NCBI RefSeq assembly: GCF_004341845.1
Contig: NZ_SLVB01000008.1
Location: 62,001-126,000, forward strand
Reading direction: 5' to 3'
Origin: Novosphingobium sp. PhB165
Lineage (GTDB): Bacteria; Pseudomonadota; Alphaproteobacteria; Sphingomonadales; Sphingomonadaceae
DNA length: 64,000 nucleotides
In this document: positions 8,972 through 18,300 of the stretch, piece after piece
How the letters are laid out: every line of letters begins with the position of its first letter
How positions within the stretch are numbered: the stretch's first letter is position 1
Translations under genes and position numbers: made by a program
The notes under the pieces: generated by a model
The model's input: only the letters and a program-made list of their open reading frames with translations
Databases searched by the model: none
Told to the model about the DNA's origin: nothing

Positions 8972-9373
8972 TTAATTCAGCCGCGTCCAGGTTTGGGATC
9001 GGCAGCCGATATTTCCGGTAAGGCAGCCTCTCCCTTCCAGCCGGTTGTGATCGAGCATCGTGACTCTGCCCGAGAACGTGCGATTCATGTCAGGCACGAA
9101 CACCCGGCCACGCCACACGCCGGGCTTCTCCTGCGTGAAATCCCGGAAGAGGTTCATGCCCACCAGGTTATTGGTGCCGCCGCGCTTTGCATCAGCCTTT
9201 GCCTTGTCGTTTGCCCAAACGACCACGCCGCACATCTGATTGCCGCACCGTTCAGCGCGAACATGCACGCTGTTCTGAGGATTCTTCCAGACTCCCAGAG
9301 ACTGACTGTCTGACTTTGCCCAAGCAGGCGATGCCAGTACCAACGAGATTGCCAAAAGCAGGTAACGACCCAT
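8972..9373 (-). CDS. DUF2147 secreted protein
   Basis: A 133-residue protein with a clear signal peptide (MGRYLLLAISLVLASPAWA) followed by a DUF2147 domain: LGVWKNPQNSVHVRAERCG, CGVVVWANDKAKADA, GMNLFRDF, VFVPDMNRTFSGRV and the C-terminal LTGNIGCRSQTWTR. The family is secreted or periplasmic and is common in proteobacteria; its function is not established. I chose ATG 9373 because GGGAAGGT lies about 8 bases upstream and the signal peptide begins there. The longer frame back to 9457 adds 28 residues before the signal. It stands alone, 34 bp from the carbamate kinase start on the same strand. Confidence 0.85.
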   Translation of the reverse strand: MGRYLLLAISLVLASPAWAKSDSQSLGVWKNPQNSVHVRAERCGNQMCGVVVWANDKAKADAKRGGTNNLVGMNLFRDFTQEKPGVWRGRVFVPDMNRTFSGRVTMLDHNRLEGRGCLTGNIGCRSQTWTRLN

Positions 9374-9580
9374 AGCGTGGACCTTCCCTTCGTTGCGCAG
9401 CACCCTTTCGGTCATCTCCGCAGGCCCGATCAGCGTTGCCGCTGAGCGCATTCTCACCGATGGAGTTTGCCTTTGTTCGCCGCAGTTTCAGACTGCCGAA
9501 GCCGGCAAGGTCGCGCAACTCAAATCTGGTCCGTGATCCGAATGACAGCCTGCGTGAATGTCTCAACTTCGGGTTGCTCG

Positions 9581-10474
9581 CTAACTCCACGCTCTTTGCC
9601 GCGCCCGCTCGCGCATGACATCGATGAATGCGCGGACCGAGGGCATCGCCGCGCGACCGGCATCGTAGAGCAAATTCACCGGCATCGGCGCAGGCGCATG
9701 ATCCGCCAGCACCCGGACCAGTCGCCCGGCCGCAATGGCTCCGGCCGACTGATAGCTCAGCACATTGGCGAACCCGAGCCCGGCCTCAGCCGCCTCGATC
9801 GCAGCATCGACCGTATTGACGGTGAGGCGGGGCACGATTTCAACGGGTGGCTCATCCTTGCCCCCGAACGGCCAGGCGCTGCCGATCCGGACACCGCTGC
9901 CGACGATACAGCTATGGCCTTTCAGGTCGGAGGGGAGTGCCGGAACGCCGTGACTTGCGAGATAGGCCGGGCTCGCCACGATCGTCTGCTGTACCGACCC
10001 GATTGCGACAACGCGCAGCGCGCTGTCTGCAAGCGCTCCGATCCGCACGGCCACGTCGATCCCTTCCTCCACGATGCGCACATTGCGGTCGAGCAACATC
10101 ATCCGCGCGCTCAAGCCGTCATGTTTTGCCAGAAGCGCGCCGATCGCCGGCAGCACGTGCAGCCGCCCGAACATGACCGGCGCAGTGATATAGAGTTGCC
10201 CGCGCGGCACCGACCGTCCGCCCATGACGACCTGCTCCGCCTCACGCAAGTCGGCCAGTATCCGGCGCGCCCGGTCGAGAAAGGCCGCGCCTTCGTCCGT
10301 CAGCGAAACTGCCCGGGTAGAGCGGTGAAACAGAGACACGCCAAGGTGCCGCTCCAGCGCCGCGACGGCCCGCGTCACGGCCGGAGGCGAGACGTCCAAA
10401 GCACGCGCCGCCGCTGCGAAGCCGCGCTTGTCTGCCACCGCGACAAACGCGGTCAGAGTTTCGAAGCGATCCAT
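9581..10474 (-). CDS. LysR-family transcriptional regulator
   Basis: A 297-residue LysR regulator. The helix-turn-helix is at residues 1-60 (FVAVADKRGFAAAARALDVSPPAVTRAVAALERHLGVSLFHRSTR...), followed by a type-2 periplasmic-binding-like effector domain with SACs such as GQLYITAPVMFGRLHVLPAI and DVAVRIGALADSALR. I chose ATG 10474, which starts the canonical MDRFETLTAFV; an upstream GTG-type start would add 10 residues. It is divergent from the flavin-oxidase-like and VOC gene pair with 76 bp between starts, the classic layout for a LysR protein controlling its neighbour. The effector cannot be told from sequence. Confidence 0.9.
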   Translation of the reverse strand: MDRFETLTAFVAVADKRGFAAAARALDVSPPAVTRAVAALERHLGVSLFHRSTRAVSLTDEGAAFLDRARRILADLREAEQVVMGGRSVPRGQLYITAPVMFGRLHVLPAIGALLAKHDGLSARMMLLDRNVRIVEEGIDVAVRIGALADSALRVVAIGSVQQTIVASPAYLASHGVPALPSDLKGHSCIVGSGVRIGSAWPFGGKDEPPVEIVPRLTVNTVDAAIEAAEAGLGFANVLSYQSAGAIAAGRLVRVLADHAPAPMPVNLLYDAGRAAMPSVRAFIDVMRERARQRAWS

Positions 10475-10475
10475 T

Positions 10476-10492
10476 ATTCTCCAAACCGGAAT
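10476..10492. promoter_or_regulatory. Candidate LysR box between divergent genes
   Basis: ATTC-N9-GAAT, which contains the T-N11-A pattern typical of LysR sites, sits one base upstream of the LysR start codon and about 60 bp before the divergent oxidase-like gene. This is consistent with autoregulation; it is an inference from symmetry. Confidence 0.4.
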
Positions 10493-10550
10493 AGTGAATG
10501 CCAATCTTCACCGATTATAATGACAACGGCAATGCATTACGTTCCGTCGC

Positions 10551-11159
10551 ATGGCACAGACTTTCCTCCACACCATGTTCGGCCCCGGGTCCCGCGCCTT
10601 GCAGGAGGCGGCGGGATCGCGCAGCTCTTACGCGCGAATGGAAGCCCACGCGGGCGAAATGGACATCCTGACCGAGCGGGAGCTGGACTTCATCGCCGCC
10701 CGTGACAGCTTCTACATGGCTAGCGTCAGCGAAGACGGCTGGCCCTATATCCAGCATCGCGGCGGTCCGGCCGGGTTTCTTCGGCAGATCGCGGGCAATC
10801 GCATCGGCTTTGCCGACTATCGGGGCAATCGGCAGTATCTGTCAGCCGCAAACCTCGCCGCTGACGACCGCGTATCACTGTTCCTTATGGACTATCCAAG
10901 CCGCCGCCGGCTCAAGATGATCGGCCATGCGCATGCCAGCGAGGACCCGGCGGACATCGCGGCGCTGATGGTACCCGACTACGACGCCGAGCCGGAACGG
11001 GCTTTCGTGATCGACGTGGTCGGTTTCGACTGGAACTGCCCCCAGCACATCACCCCGCGTTTCACCGAAGCACAGATCGCGCAGGGCACCCGACCCCTGC
11101 TCGATGAGCTGGCCCGGCTGCGCGCCCGCGTCTCCGAACTGGAAGGAATGAACTCATGA
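10551..11159 (+). CDS. Pyridoxamine 5'-phosphate oxidase-family flavoprotein
   Basis: A 202-residue protein with the split-barrel flavin-binding fold of the PNPOx-like family: residues 40-115 carry ERELDFIAARDSFYMASVSEDGWPYIQHRGGPAGFL and FADYRGNRQYLSAANLAADDRVSLFLMDYPSRRRLKMIGHA. Proteins of this group bind FMN or related cofactors and are often annotated as oxidases or reductases without a known substrate. The C-terminus (TPRFTEAQI, then a short coiled coil) matches the longer subfamily. It starts 76 bp from the divergent LysR regulator and its stop overlaps the ATG of the VOC gene (ATGA), so the pair is translationally coupled and probably LysR-controlled. Confidence 0.85.
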   Translation: MAQTFLHTMFGPGSRALQEAAGSRSSYARMEAHAGEMDILTERELDFIAARDSFYMASVSEDGWPYIQHRGGPAGFLRQIAGNRIGFADYRGNRQYLSAANLAADDRVSLFLMDYPSRRRLKMIGHAHASEDPADIAALMVPDYDAEPERAFVIDVVGFDWNCPQHITPRFTEAQIAQGTRPLLDELARLRARVSELEGMNS

Positions 11160-11566
11160 CCGGCACACTCACACACGGCGTCCATCACGTTGGCCTGACT
11201 GTCCCGGATCTCGATCAGGCGCGCGCGTTCTTCTGCGGCGTTCTGGGGTTCGATGAAGTCGGCGGGGTACCGGACTACCCCTCGATCTTCGTGTCGGACG
11301 GCGCCGTGCTGCTGACCCTTTGGCGCGCCGCAGACCCGATGACCGCCCGCGCATTCGACCGGCGCGCCAATATCGGCCTGCACCACCTTTCCCTGGCCGT
11401 GGCGGACGACGATGCGCTGGAAGAGGCATGGCGCAAGGTGAGCGCTCATCCGGAGGTCATCGTCGATGTCCCGCCCAGCCCGATCCGGCCGGGGGCAACG
11501 ACGCGTCATTTCCTGGTGTTCATTCCCGGCGGCATCCGGATGGAATTCGCCACACCCTTTGCGTGA
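11156..11566 (+). CDS. VOC/glyoxalase-like protein
   Basis: A 136-residue vicinal-oxygen-chelate protein with two babab modules. The first begins GVHHVGLTVPDLDQARAFFCGVLGF and the second has IGLHHLSLAVADDDALEEAW. It ends with HFLVFIPGGIRMEFATPFA, where the Glu of MEF is the usual last metal ligand. Candidate metal ligands are the His of HHVGL, the His of HHLSL and that Glu. VOC enzymes include glyoxalases, ring-cleavage dioxygenases and resistance proteins; this short single-domain type cannot be assigned a substrate. It is coupled to the upstream flavoprotein by an ATGA overlap. Confidence 0.85.
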   Translation: MTGTLTHGVHHVGLTVPDLDQARAFFCGVLGFDEVGGVPDYPSIFVSDGAVLLTLWRAADPMTARAFDRRANIGLHHLSLAVADDDALEEAWRKVSAHPEVIVDVPPSPIRPGATTRHFLVFIPGGIRMEFATPFA

Positions 11567-12038
11567 AGCGATACCCCGCGGATCCGACCGGAATTCCGCT
11601 TGGGGAAGGCTATTGCCGGCGGTGCCAGACCCGATGGGCGATGCGCACGATGGGCGCGCCGCACCGGCTGCAATCGCTTTCCCAGCGAACACCGTTCCAG
11701 CGCGCATGTTCGCCCCGGCCGTGCTGATTGAAGTGGCACAAAATTCGCGCCGCAATTGCGATCATTCCAAAGTCCATATGTCTTTTCGCGTCGCACCCAG
11801 ACTCTCCGATAATGCGAAGCCGGACAGGTCACGCGTGATGGAAATCACGTCGATTTGCTTCTCCCTCCCCTCTCCCGACCGCAGGATGCGCGCAGCGGAT
11901 CTCGGCCCGGCACCGCAACCGAAGGGTCTTTGCGACGCGCCTGTTACATTTGAAGATATTTCATAACATTGCGCGTCAGCGGCAGTTCACACTTGGAGTG
12001 GCAGATTCGCCGCTCGAAATTGGACAGGACGAGTGGAC
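11567..12038. other. Intergenic region upstream of the glycine-zipper gene
   Basis: About 470 bp with no supportable gene on either strand; the short open frames here have no family character. An AT-richer patch around 11945-11970 is a plausible promoter area for the gene that follows, but no clear -35/-10 pair stands out. Confidence 0.5.
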
Positions 12039-12911
12039 ATGACTGGCAGGCTGCAAAAAGCAGGAGCGTATATGATGGTGGGTCTGGTCGCGGTCGCGAC
12101 ACCGCTCGCCTCCGCTTCGGCGCAGGACTACCCGCCGCCCGAATCGTCCGGCAATTATCCGCCTCCGCCGCCTGCGCCGAATGGTCAGGATCCGGGGCAA
12201 TATCCTGCGCAAAATCAGAGCCAGTACGACCAGCAATACAGCCCGCCGTCGCCGGACGGCCAGTATCAGGGTCAATATCCAAACCAGTATCAGGGCCAGT
12301 ATGGGGGCCAGTACGGTGGGCAATACGCACCGCCGCCGCCTGACAGCTATGCCGCTGCGGCGCCGCGCGGCTATGATGGATCGCAACCGCCCCCGCCGCC
12401 GCCGGGCTATCAGCAGGACCCGGCTTACGCGCAGCAGATCCAGCAGGATCGCTATTACGAAGCCCGTGCCGAAGATTGGGCTCAGCGTTATTGCGTGCGT
12501 TCGGGCAACAATGCCGGATCGGGCGCCTTGATCGGCGGGTTGCTCGGCGCCCTGCTTGGATCCAGTGTCGCGGGGCGGCATGACCATGGCACGGGCGCAG
12601 TTGTCGGCGGCGCCATGGGTGCGGTAGGCGGGGCGGCTGTAGGCAGCGCCAGCACCGGGGAAACCAGCCCGGGCTGCCCGCCGGGCTATGTCATGCGCGG
12701 CGGCGCGCCGGCCTTCTATTACGAAGGCTATGGCCAGCCTTATTACTATGCCGCACCGGAATGGTATCGTCCGTGGATATTCATCGACAACCGCTGGACC
12801 TACCGGCCTTATCCCTATCACGCCTTTTATTATCGCCACTATAACTACGGTCGCCCGGGATACGGGTATCGGGGCGGTTATCACGGCTACTACCGCGGCC
12901 CGCATCGCTGA
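12039..12911 (+). CDS. Secreted Tyr/Gln/Pro-rich glycine-zipper protein
   Basis: About 290 residues. A signal peptide (YMMVGLVAVATPLASASA) is followed by a low-complexity region of about 120 residues rich in Tyr, Gln, Pro and Gly, with tandem QYQGQY/GGQY units. Then comes a glycine-zipper hairpin (GSGALIGGLLGALLGSSVAG ... GTGAVVGGAMGAVGGAAVGS), which in other proteins inserts into or packs against membranes. The tail is rich in Tyr, Arg, His and Gly. GGACAGGACGAG precedes the start; ATG 12039 is chosen, and a GTG 6 bp upstream is an alternative. Similar proteins are annotated as outer-membrane or surface glycine-zipper proteins of unknown function. It is monocistronic, with a strong hairpin downstream. 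Confidence 0.78.
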   Translation: MTGRLQKAGAYMMVGLVAVATPLASASAQDYPPPESSGNYPPPPPAPNGQDPGQYPAQNQSQYDQQYSPPSPDGQYQGQYPNQYQGQYGGQYGGQYAPPPPDSYAAAAPRGYDGSQPPPPPPGYQQDPAYAQQIQQDRYYEARAEDWAQRYCVRSGNNAGSGALIGGLLGALLGSSVAGRHDHGTGAVVGGAMGAVGGAAVGSASTGETSPGCPPGYVMRGGAPAFYYEGYGQPYYYAAPEWYRPWIFIDNRWTYRPYPYHAFYYRHYNYGRPGYGYRGGYHGYYRGPHR

Positions 12912-12990
12912 CTGGAACATGCTTCGGCGCGGGAAGGCGGCCCAAATACGGCCCTTATCGCGCGCCGGAGGATGGGTTCATCCCCTTCAC

Positions 12991-13022
12991 GCGCAGCGCG
13001 GGCGTGAACGCCCGCGCTGCGC
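12991..13022. terminator. Strong 15-bp hairpin after the glycine-zipper gene
   Basis: A perfect 15-bp inverted repeat (arms 12991-13005 and 13008-13022, 2-base centre) lies 80 bp past the glycine-zipper stop and 130 bp before jetA. There is no T-run after it, so it is a terminator-like or RNA-stabilising hairpin rather than a textbook intrinsic terminator. Confidence 0.55.
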
Positions 13023-13152
13023 GATGCTATAACATGTTCATAGAAAATCGGACTTGGTTGCGGTCATAAACGGCGCGCTCTATCCGCCCCAACCCGCGCT
13101 GCGAAAGAACCGCCGCGCAGCGAATGGGCCGCCCACACCCGACAAGGTTACG

Positions 13153-14613
13153 ATGTACGAAGCAAGCGAATCAGAGCAAGACGGTACAATAAAAGATACG
13201 TTGTTTGGGCATCTTCCGCCGAGTCTGTTTGGTATTCTGGCGTCCGCTGCCAAGCGTGACTATGCCCGGCTGATCTTGTGGATCTATCGCGAGTTCTTCG
13301 GAGAGAATTACGCCAAGCCTGTTCGCAAGGACGAGCTTGTTGCTTTCATTGCCGTGCAGATCGACAGGTTGTCCGATCTCGTGGAGGACTTTGCGGCAGA
13401 CGCTGCAAACGCGGATGCAAGCCAGAACCCGAATAACGTCTATCTCCGCCTGAAGCAGGCCGGTTGGCTGGTCGAACATCGCCGCGGATATGTGCAGATG
13501 GTCGATCTTGAAGCCTCGGTTTCGATGCTTCTCGAAACGCTGAGCGCGATCGAAGAGGGCGAGGCAGTTCATTTCGGCGGCACGATCGCCGCGCTCGAAA
13601 GCGTCATCGAGGGACTGGGCGACAACCCGCTCGACAAGGCGTCATCCCTGGCGGACAGCGCTGCGCGGGCACGTCGTTTCCAGCAGCACCTGTCGGCCAT
13701 CATCGGCAATTTGCGCGCACATGAGCAGCGCATCGTTGCCGATCCCCAGCCCACGCGGATCCTGGCAAGCTTCTTTCAATTCGTCGAAGAAGTGCTGATC
13801 TCGGACTACCGCGCCATCAAGACGACCAACAATCCGTTTCGTCATCGTAATCGGATCATCCAGATCATTTCCGATTACGAACACGACAATGAGATCGTTG
13901 CCGCCTTTGCCGAGGGGTATGTCGCCCAGGGGCTTGCCTCCTCGTACGAAATCGCGATTTCCAAAGTGCGTCAGCATCTCGGGCAGGTGAAGCGGATCTT
14001 CGATGCCGCCGAGGAACGCCTGGATGACATCGACGCCTTCCGCAGCCGTCTGGAGCAGCGGATTGCCCGGACCATCAGCTATATGAACGAGATAGATGGC
14101 TCGACCCTCGTACGCCTGACCCATTTGCTGCGCGATGTCGGCGCGACCGACCTCGATTGGGACGCCCCGCTTCCCGTTCCCTCCGACCTCGCCGATCCGG
14201 TGCGTCACTGGGGGCCCGGAAACCTGGCCAGCCCATCATCGCGGCGCGTCACGGCAACGCCTACCTCGGTACAGAAAACGCAAATCGACCCCGCGCTCTA
14301 CGCCTACGACCGGGCGCAACAGGCCTATCTGGTCCGTCTCTCCGTCACCCCGGACAAGATCGCCGGCTACATCGAGCGCAACCTCGGATCCGCGGCCGAA
14401 CTTCATGCCCGCGATTTTGTCGTCGAAACACCCGAGGATGCCCTGCTTCTGCAAGGGGTCCGGCAACTCGATATGTTCGGCAGCAAGGAATTGCTGCGCC
14501 GGTTCCGCGTGTCACACGATCACGACACCTTGGTAGACACCGATTGGTCGGCGTTTTCGGCCTTCAGCGTCTTCCGCAATCTTCCCGAAAATCTGGAAAT
14601 CGATCATGGCTAA
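13153..14613 (+). CDS. jetA: Wadjet/Mks condensin kleisin subunit JetA (MksF)
   Basis: A 486-residue JetA/MksF-type protein (DUF5716 family), the kleisin that bridges the two SMC heads in Wadjet and MksBEF complexes. The N-terminal winged-helix region includes LPPSLFGILASAAKRDYARLILWIYREFFGEN, followed by a mostly helical middle with coiled-coil character (residues 200-340) and a C-terminal winged-helix segment near PEDALLLQGVRQLDMFG. ATG 13153 is chosen because AAGG lies 6-9 bases upstream and the domain begins there; the frame is open back to 13054. The stop overlaps the jetB start by 8 bp (ATGGCTAA). The gene order jetA-jetB-jetC matches known Wadjet operons. Recognition rests on the trio and domain character. 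Confidence 0.88.
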   Translation: MYEASESEQDGTIKDTLFGHLPPSLFGILASAAKRDYARLILWIYREFFGENYAKPVRKDELVAFIAVQIDRLSDLVEDFAADAANADASQNPNNVYLRLKQAGWLVEHRRGYVQMVDLEASVSMLLETLSAIEEGEAVHFGGTIAALESVIEGLGDNPLDKASSLADSAARARRFQQHLSAIIGNLRAHEQRIVADPQPTRILASFFQFVEEVLISDYRAIKTTNNPFRHRNRIIQIISDYEHDNEIVAAFAEGYVAQGLASSYEIAISKVRQHLGQVKRIFDAAEERLDDIDAFRSRLEQRIARTISYMNEIDGSTLVRLTHLLRDVGATDLDWDAPLPVPSDLADPVRHWGPGNLASPSSRRVTATPTSVQKTQIDPALYAYDRAQQAYLVRLSVTPDKIAGYIERNLGSAAELHARDFVVETPEDALLLQGVRQLDMFGSKELLRRFRVSHDHDTLVDTDWSAFSAFSVFRNLPENLEIDHG

Positions 14614-15352
14614 CGCAACGCTCTACGATCTCGAAGAGCTGCTCGACCGTCCTCAGAACCGCGATCTCACCAAGGAGATGATGGTCAAAGCGGCAGATCG
14701 TCTGTTGGCGCAACAGTGCCTCTTCCGCGACGATTACAATGCCTCGGGAACCTATGACCTGATCGTGCGCCACAAAGGCTATTTTGGCGGGCTGTTCGAT
14801 GCACTCGGACGCGACCTCGTGATAAAGCCCGACGAGATGATGATCGAACTGCGGCCTCAGGACAGCCTGACGCGCACGATGCTCTCGCTCGACGAGACGA
14901 TCATTCTCCTCGCGCTACGGGCCACCTTCGAGCAAGGCGTCGTCTCGATGAGCCAGGAAGAGTTCGGCCTTATCGCGACCACGTCCATGGAAGTTCTGGA
15001 GCGCTACGACCAGTGGGTCGCACGGCCCCGACCGCCATGGCCACGCGTTCGCAAGATCCTTGAGGCATTCCGCAAGCGCCGCTTCATCGACCTTGGCGAG
15101 GATATTCCGCTGGAGAACGGGGTTGCCATCACCATCCGGCCGGCGATCCGAAGCGTCACCGGCGAGGCCTATCAGGCGCGGATCGCGGAGTGGATTGCCG
15201 CCACCCATGCGCGGCAGGACACCGCAGAAATCCCCGGAGGGCTCTCCGACTTCGCAGAAGATGACGGCGACGACGGCGCCCCTGCCGATGACGCCGCCTT
15301 TACATCGGACGAGGGCGAAGACGCCCTCGCGGACGAGGCAATTGCGCAATGA
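14606..15352 (+). CDS. jetB: Wadjet/Mks condensin subunit JetB (MksE, DUF4194)
   Basis: A 248-residue DUF4194-family protein. In Wadjet and MksBEF it is the KITE-like tandem winged-helix dimer that binds the kleisin. Visible features are the central RHKGYFGGLFDALGRDLVIKPDEMMIELRP, the TLSLDETIILLALRATFEQG helix pair, and WPRVRKILEAFRKRRFIDLGED. The C-terminal 45 residues are strongly acidic (EDDGDDGAP ... DEGEDALADE). It overlaps jetA by 8 bp and jetC by 4 bp (ATGA), so the three subunits are translated in a coupled way. The acidic tail is longer than I would expect and may be lineage-specific. Confidence 0.88.
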   Translation: MANATLYDLEELLDRPQNRDLTKEMMVKAADRLLAQQCLFRDDYNASGTYDLIVRHKGYFGGLFDALGRDLVIKPDEMMIELRPQDSLTRTMLSLDETIILLALRATFEQGVVSMSQEEFGLIATTSMEVLERYDQWVARPRPPWPRVRKILEAFRKRRFIDLGEDIPLENGVAITIRPAIRSVTGEAYQARIAEWIAATHARQDTAEIPGGLSDFAEDDGDDGAPADDAAFTSDEGEDALADEAIAQ

Positions 15353-18300
15353 TCAAACTCAGCCGCATCAATCTGATCAACTGGTACACCTTTGAAAGCC
15401 TGACTATCGATGTGCGCGGCAGCACGTCGTTGATCGGCCCGAACGGGGCGGGCAAATCGTCGATACTCGACGCCATCCAGGTCGTGCTGACGGGCAACAA
15501 CAGGAATTATTTCCAGCTGAACGCCAGCGCCAACGTCACGGCCGGCCAGACGCGCAAAGTCGGCGAACATCGCTCGGTGTTCGATTACTGCCTTGGCAGG
15601 GTCGCCGGAGAGACGCTGCGGAGCAATTGCATCAGCTACGTTTCGCTCGTGTTCGAACGGGAGCGCGACGGTAAATGCTGGACGATCGGCGTCGGCATGA
15701 GCGCCGTGGAAGGACAGCAAAGCGAAGAGGTACTGGGGGCGTTCATCGCGCCCGATCAGGCCTTGCGCGACACCGATTTCCTTCAGGACATCGACGGCAA
15801 GCCCTATGTCGTGCCGTACGACGAACTGATAACGCGGCTCCGTCGCGTGCCGGGGTTCGATAATCTCGGACATCGCCCGACCCATTTCACCCGGCGCGTG
15901 CTCATGGCGTTGGGGGGCAAGGGCCATCATGCGGATGCCGAGAAGTTTCTAAAGACCCTGAAAAACGGTCTGCGCATCCGCGAGATGAAGTCGGCGACCG
16001 AGTTCGTGCGCGAATTCCTGCTCGATCCGGCCGGGCTCAATATCGAGGAGCTGAGAAAGTCGGTCGCAACCTGGCGCGGCCTGCTCAAAAAGATCGATGA
16101 GCTGGAGAAGCAGAAGCAACAAGTCACCGAAGCGGTAACAGCCTACCGCGAACTGCTCGACCGCATGTCGGAAGAAGTCCGCATGCGCTGGGTGGCAGGC
16201 AAGGCCGAACGCGACCGACTGGCCGAGCGGGTCAAGGCGGTAACCGACCAACTCGCCCGCAAGCAGGAAGAGTGGGAACTGGCCGAGCGCCGGGTGAAGC
16301 AAACCCGCGAGGCGCTCACCCGGACGCAGGACGAGATCAAGGAAATCACCCGGGCTCTCGACAACGATAGCCGGGAGCAGGCGATCCGGGGGTTTCGCGA
16401 GATCAACCTGCCGAATGCCGAGCGCGCGCATACGGATGCCGAGCAAGCTTATCAGGCTTATTTCGCCTCCGTCGCGGCCGCGGCCAGCCTCGCCGACAAA
16501 CTGGTGCTTGTCTATGCGCAGGACGAATATCAACAGGCGCGCGATGCACTGGCGGCCTTGCGCGCCAGAGTAGGCGGCGAGACGAGCCTTGCAGCGCGCG
16601 ATGTCGATCAGATCGTTCATCGGACTCTGAAGCCGCTGGAGCGCTATGCCGTCGCAGCTCAGGGCGCACGGGACAACCACGTCACCAATCTCGTCGCGCT
16701 CAGATCCCAGATCCGCGAAAACCGGGAGCAGTTGCAGCGTCTCTCCGGCGGCAAGGCGCTGATCGCGGACCCGACATTGCGGCTCATTCAGTATCTGGCC
16801 GCGCACGACATCGAAGCCACTCCTATCGCTGAACTCGTCGAGGTCACAGACGAGCTTTGGACCGACGCCGCCGAAACGCTGCTGGGTGCGGCAGGCGAAG
16901 CGCTGGTGGTCGAGCCCGATCAAGCGCAGCGCGCGATTACCCTGCTGCGCCAGCAACGCCGGGATTATCCCGGCACGCAGATCGTAAACACCACGAAGAC
17001 CGGAGAAATTGGACAAGCGCCGACCGCAGGCAGCCTGGCCGACATCATCGCCACCGAAAGCGTTCATGCGCGGGCCTTCATCAACCGCCGGTTGAACGCG
17101 GTGCGCCGGGTCGACAGCGAGCACGATTTGCTCCGCTTCGACCGCGCCGTCACGCCCGACTGTCTCGTCGCGTCGGGCGGCTCGATCGAGAACCGTCGCC
17201 CGGCCCGGGTTCACCGGCTCGGCAAGGACGCCAACCGCAAGAATATCCCCCTCCTCGAAAACCTGCTGGAATCGCAGGAGCGTGCCTATGCGCGTCACGA
17301 GGCTGACGCCGCAGCGCTGAAGGGTCTTATCGAAGGCATCCAGAAATTCCTGGAGGTCGGCGGCAGTCGCAACCTCGAAGAGCTGGAACGCATTCGCCAT
17401 AATGCCGCTGAAGCGGTCGCACAGATCCGGGACAACATCCGAACTCTGGAAGGTGAGCGGCCCGTTGAAATTCAGGAACGCCTCGAAGGGCTGAAATCCG
17501 ATCTCGAAGATCTGCGTCAGCAACTTGAAGCCGACGCGGCCGCCGAACGGGTCGCAGGCCCCATGGTGGGGATTGTGAAGGAAAAGCTGTCGGGCGCCGA
17601 AGCAGGTCTCGAAAAGGCGCAAGGCGTTTTCGCCGACCGCGATATCCTGCCGTCCGACGAGCGCGACGCGGCCATGGCCGATTTCGAACACCTGATGCGC
17701 GAGCAGGGCGGGCTGCTCGAAAACGTGCAGATCGCGGCGCAGGACAATGCCGCCAGAGCGCGCAGCCGCGTCAGTCACCTGGCAGTGCAGGCGCCGCAGA
17801 AAGCTTACGCTTACGCCTTCGAAGCGGGCATCGCCGACCAGTTCCAGCGCGAGGCCCTCCCGGCTATCCAGCTGGAATGGCTGGAGAAGCAGCTGGCGGC
17901 CATCGTCAACAACGCGTTGAGCGATTACCGCGAGCAAGCCCAGGAAGCGCGTACGTCGATCGAGACGTCGCTCAAAACGGACATGCTGGTCAAACTGCAT
18001 GACCGCATCGAAGGCGCGAAACGGCAGATCCGCAGTCTCAATCGCAGCCTCCAGATGCGACCGTTCCATGGTGAACTCTATCGGTTTGACGTGAAGCCCG
18101 ATCGCTTCTTTGCCGAGATCGTAGAGATTGCACGCCGGGTGCAACTCAACAGCATCGATGTCAGCACGCTGTTCGACGATGCAAATTCGGGAATCGAACC
18201 GAGTCTGATGAAAGGCGTCGAGCGCATCAAGCGGATGATCGACGAGGGCGACAACGTCGAGCAGATCAGCGATTATCGCAATTATCTGCACTTCGATCTG

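Noticed and set aside
11567..12038. Short open frames between the VOC and glycine-zipper genes
   Set aside because: No domain, ribosome site or coding character on either strand.
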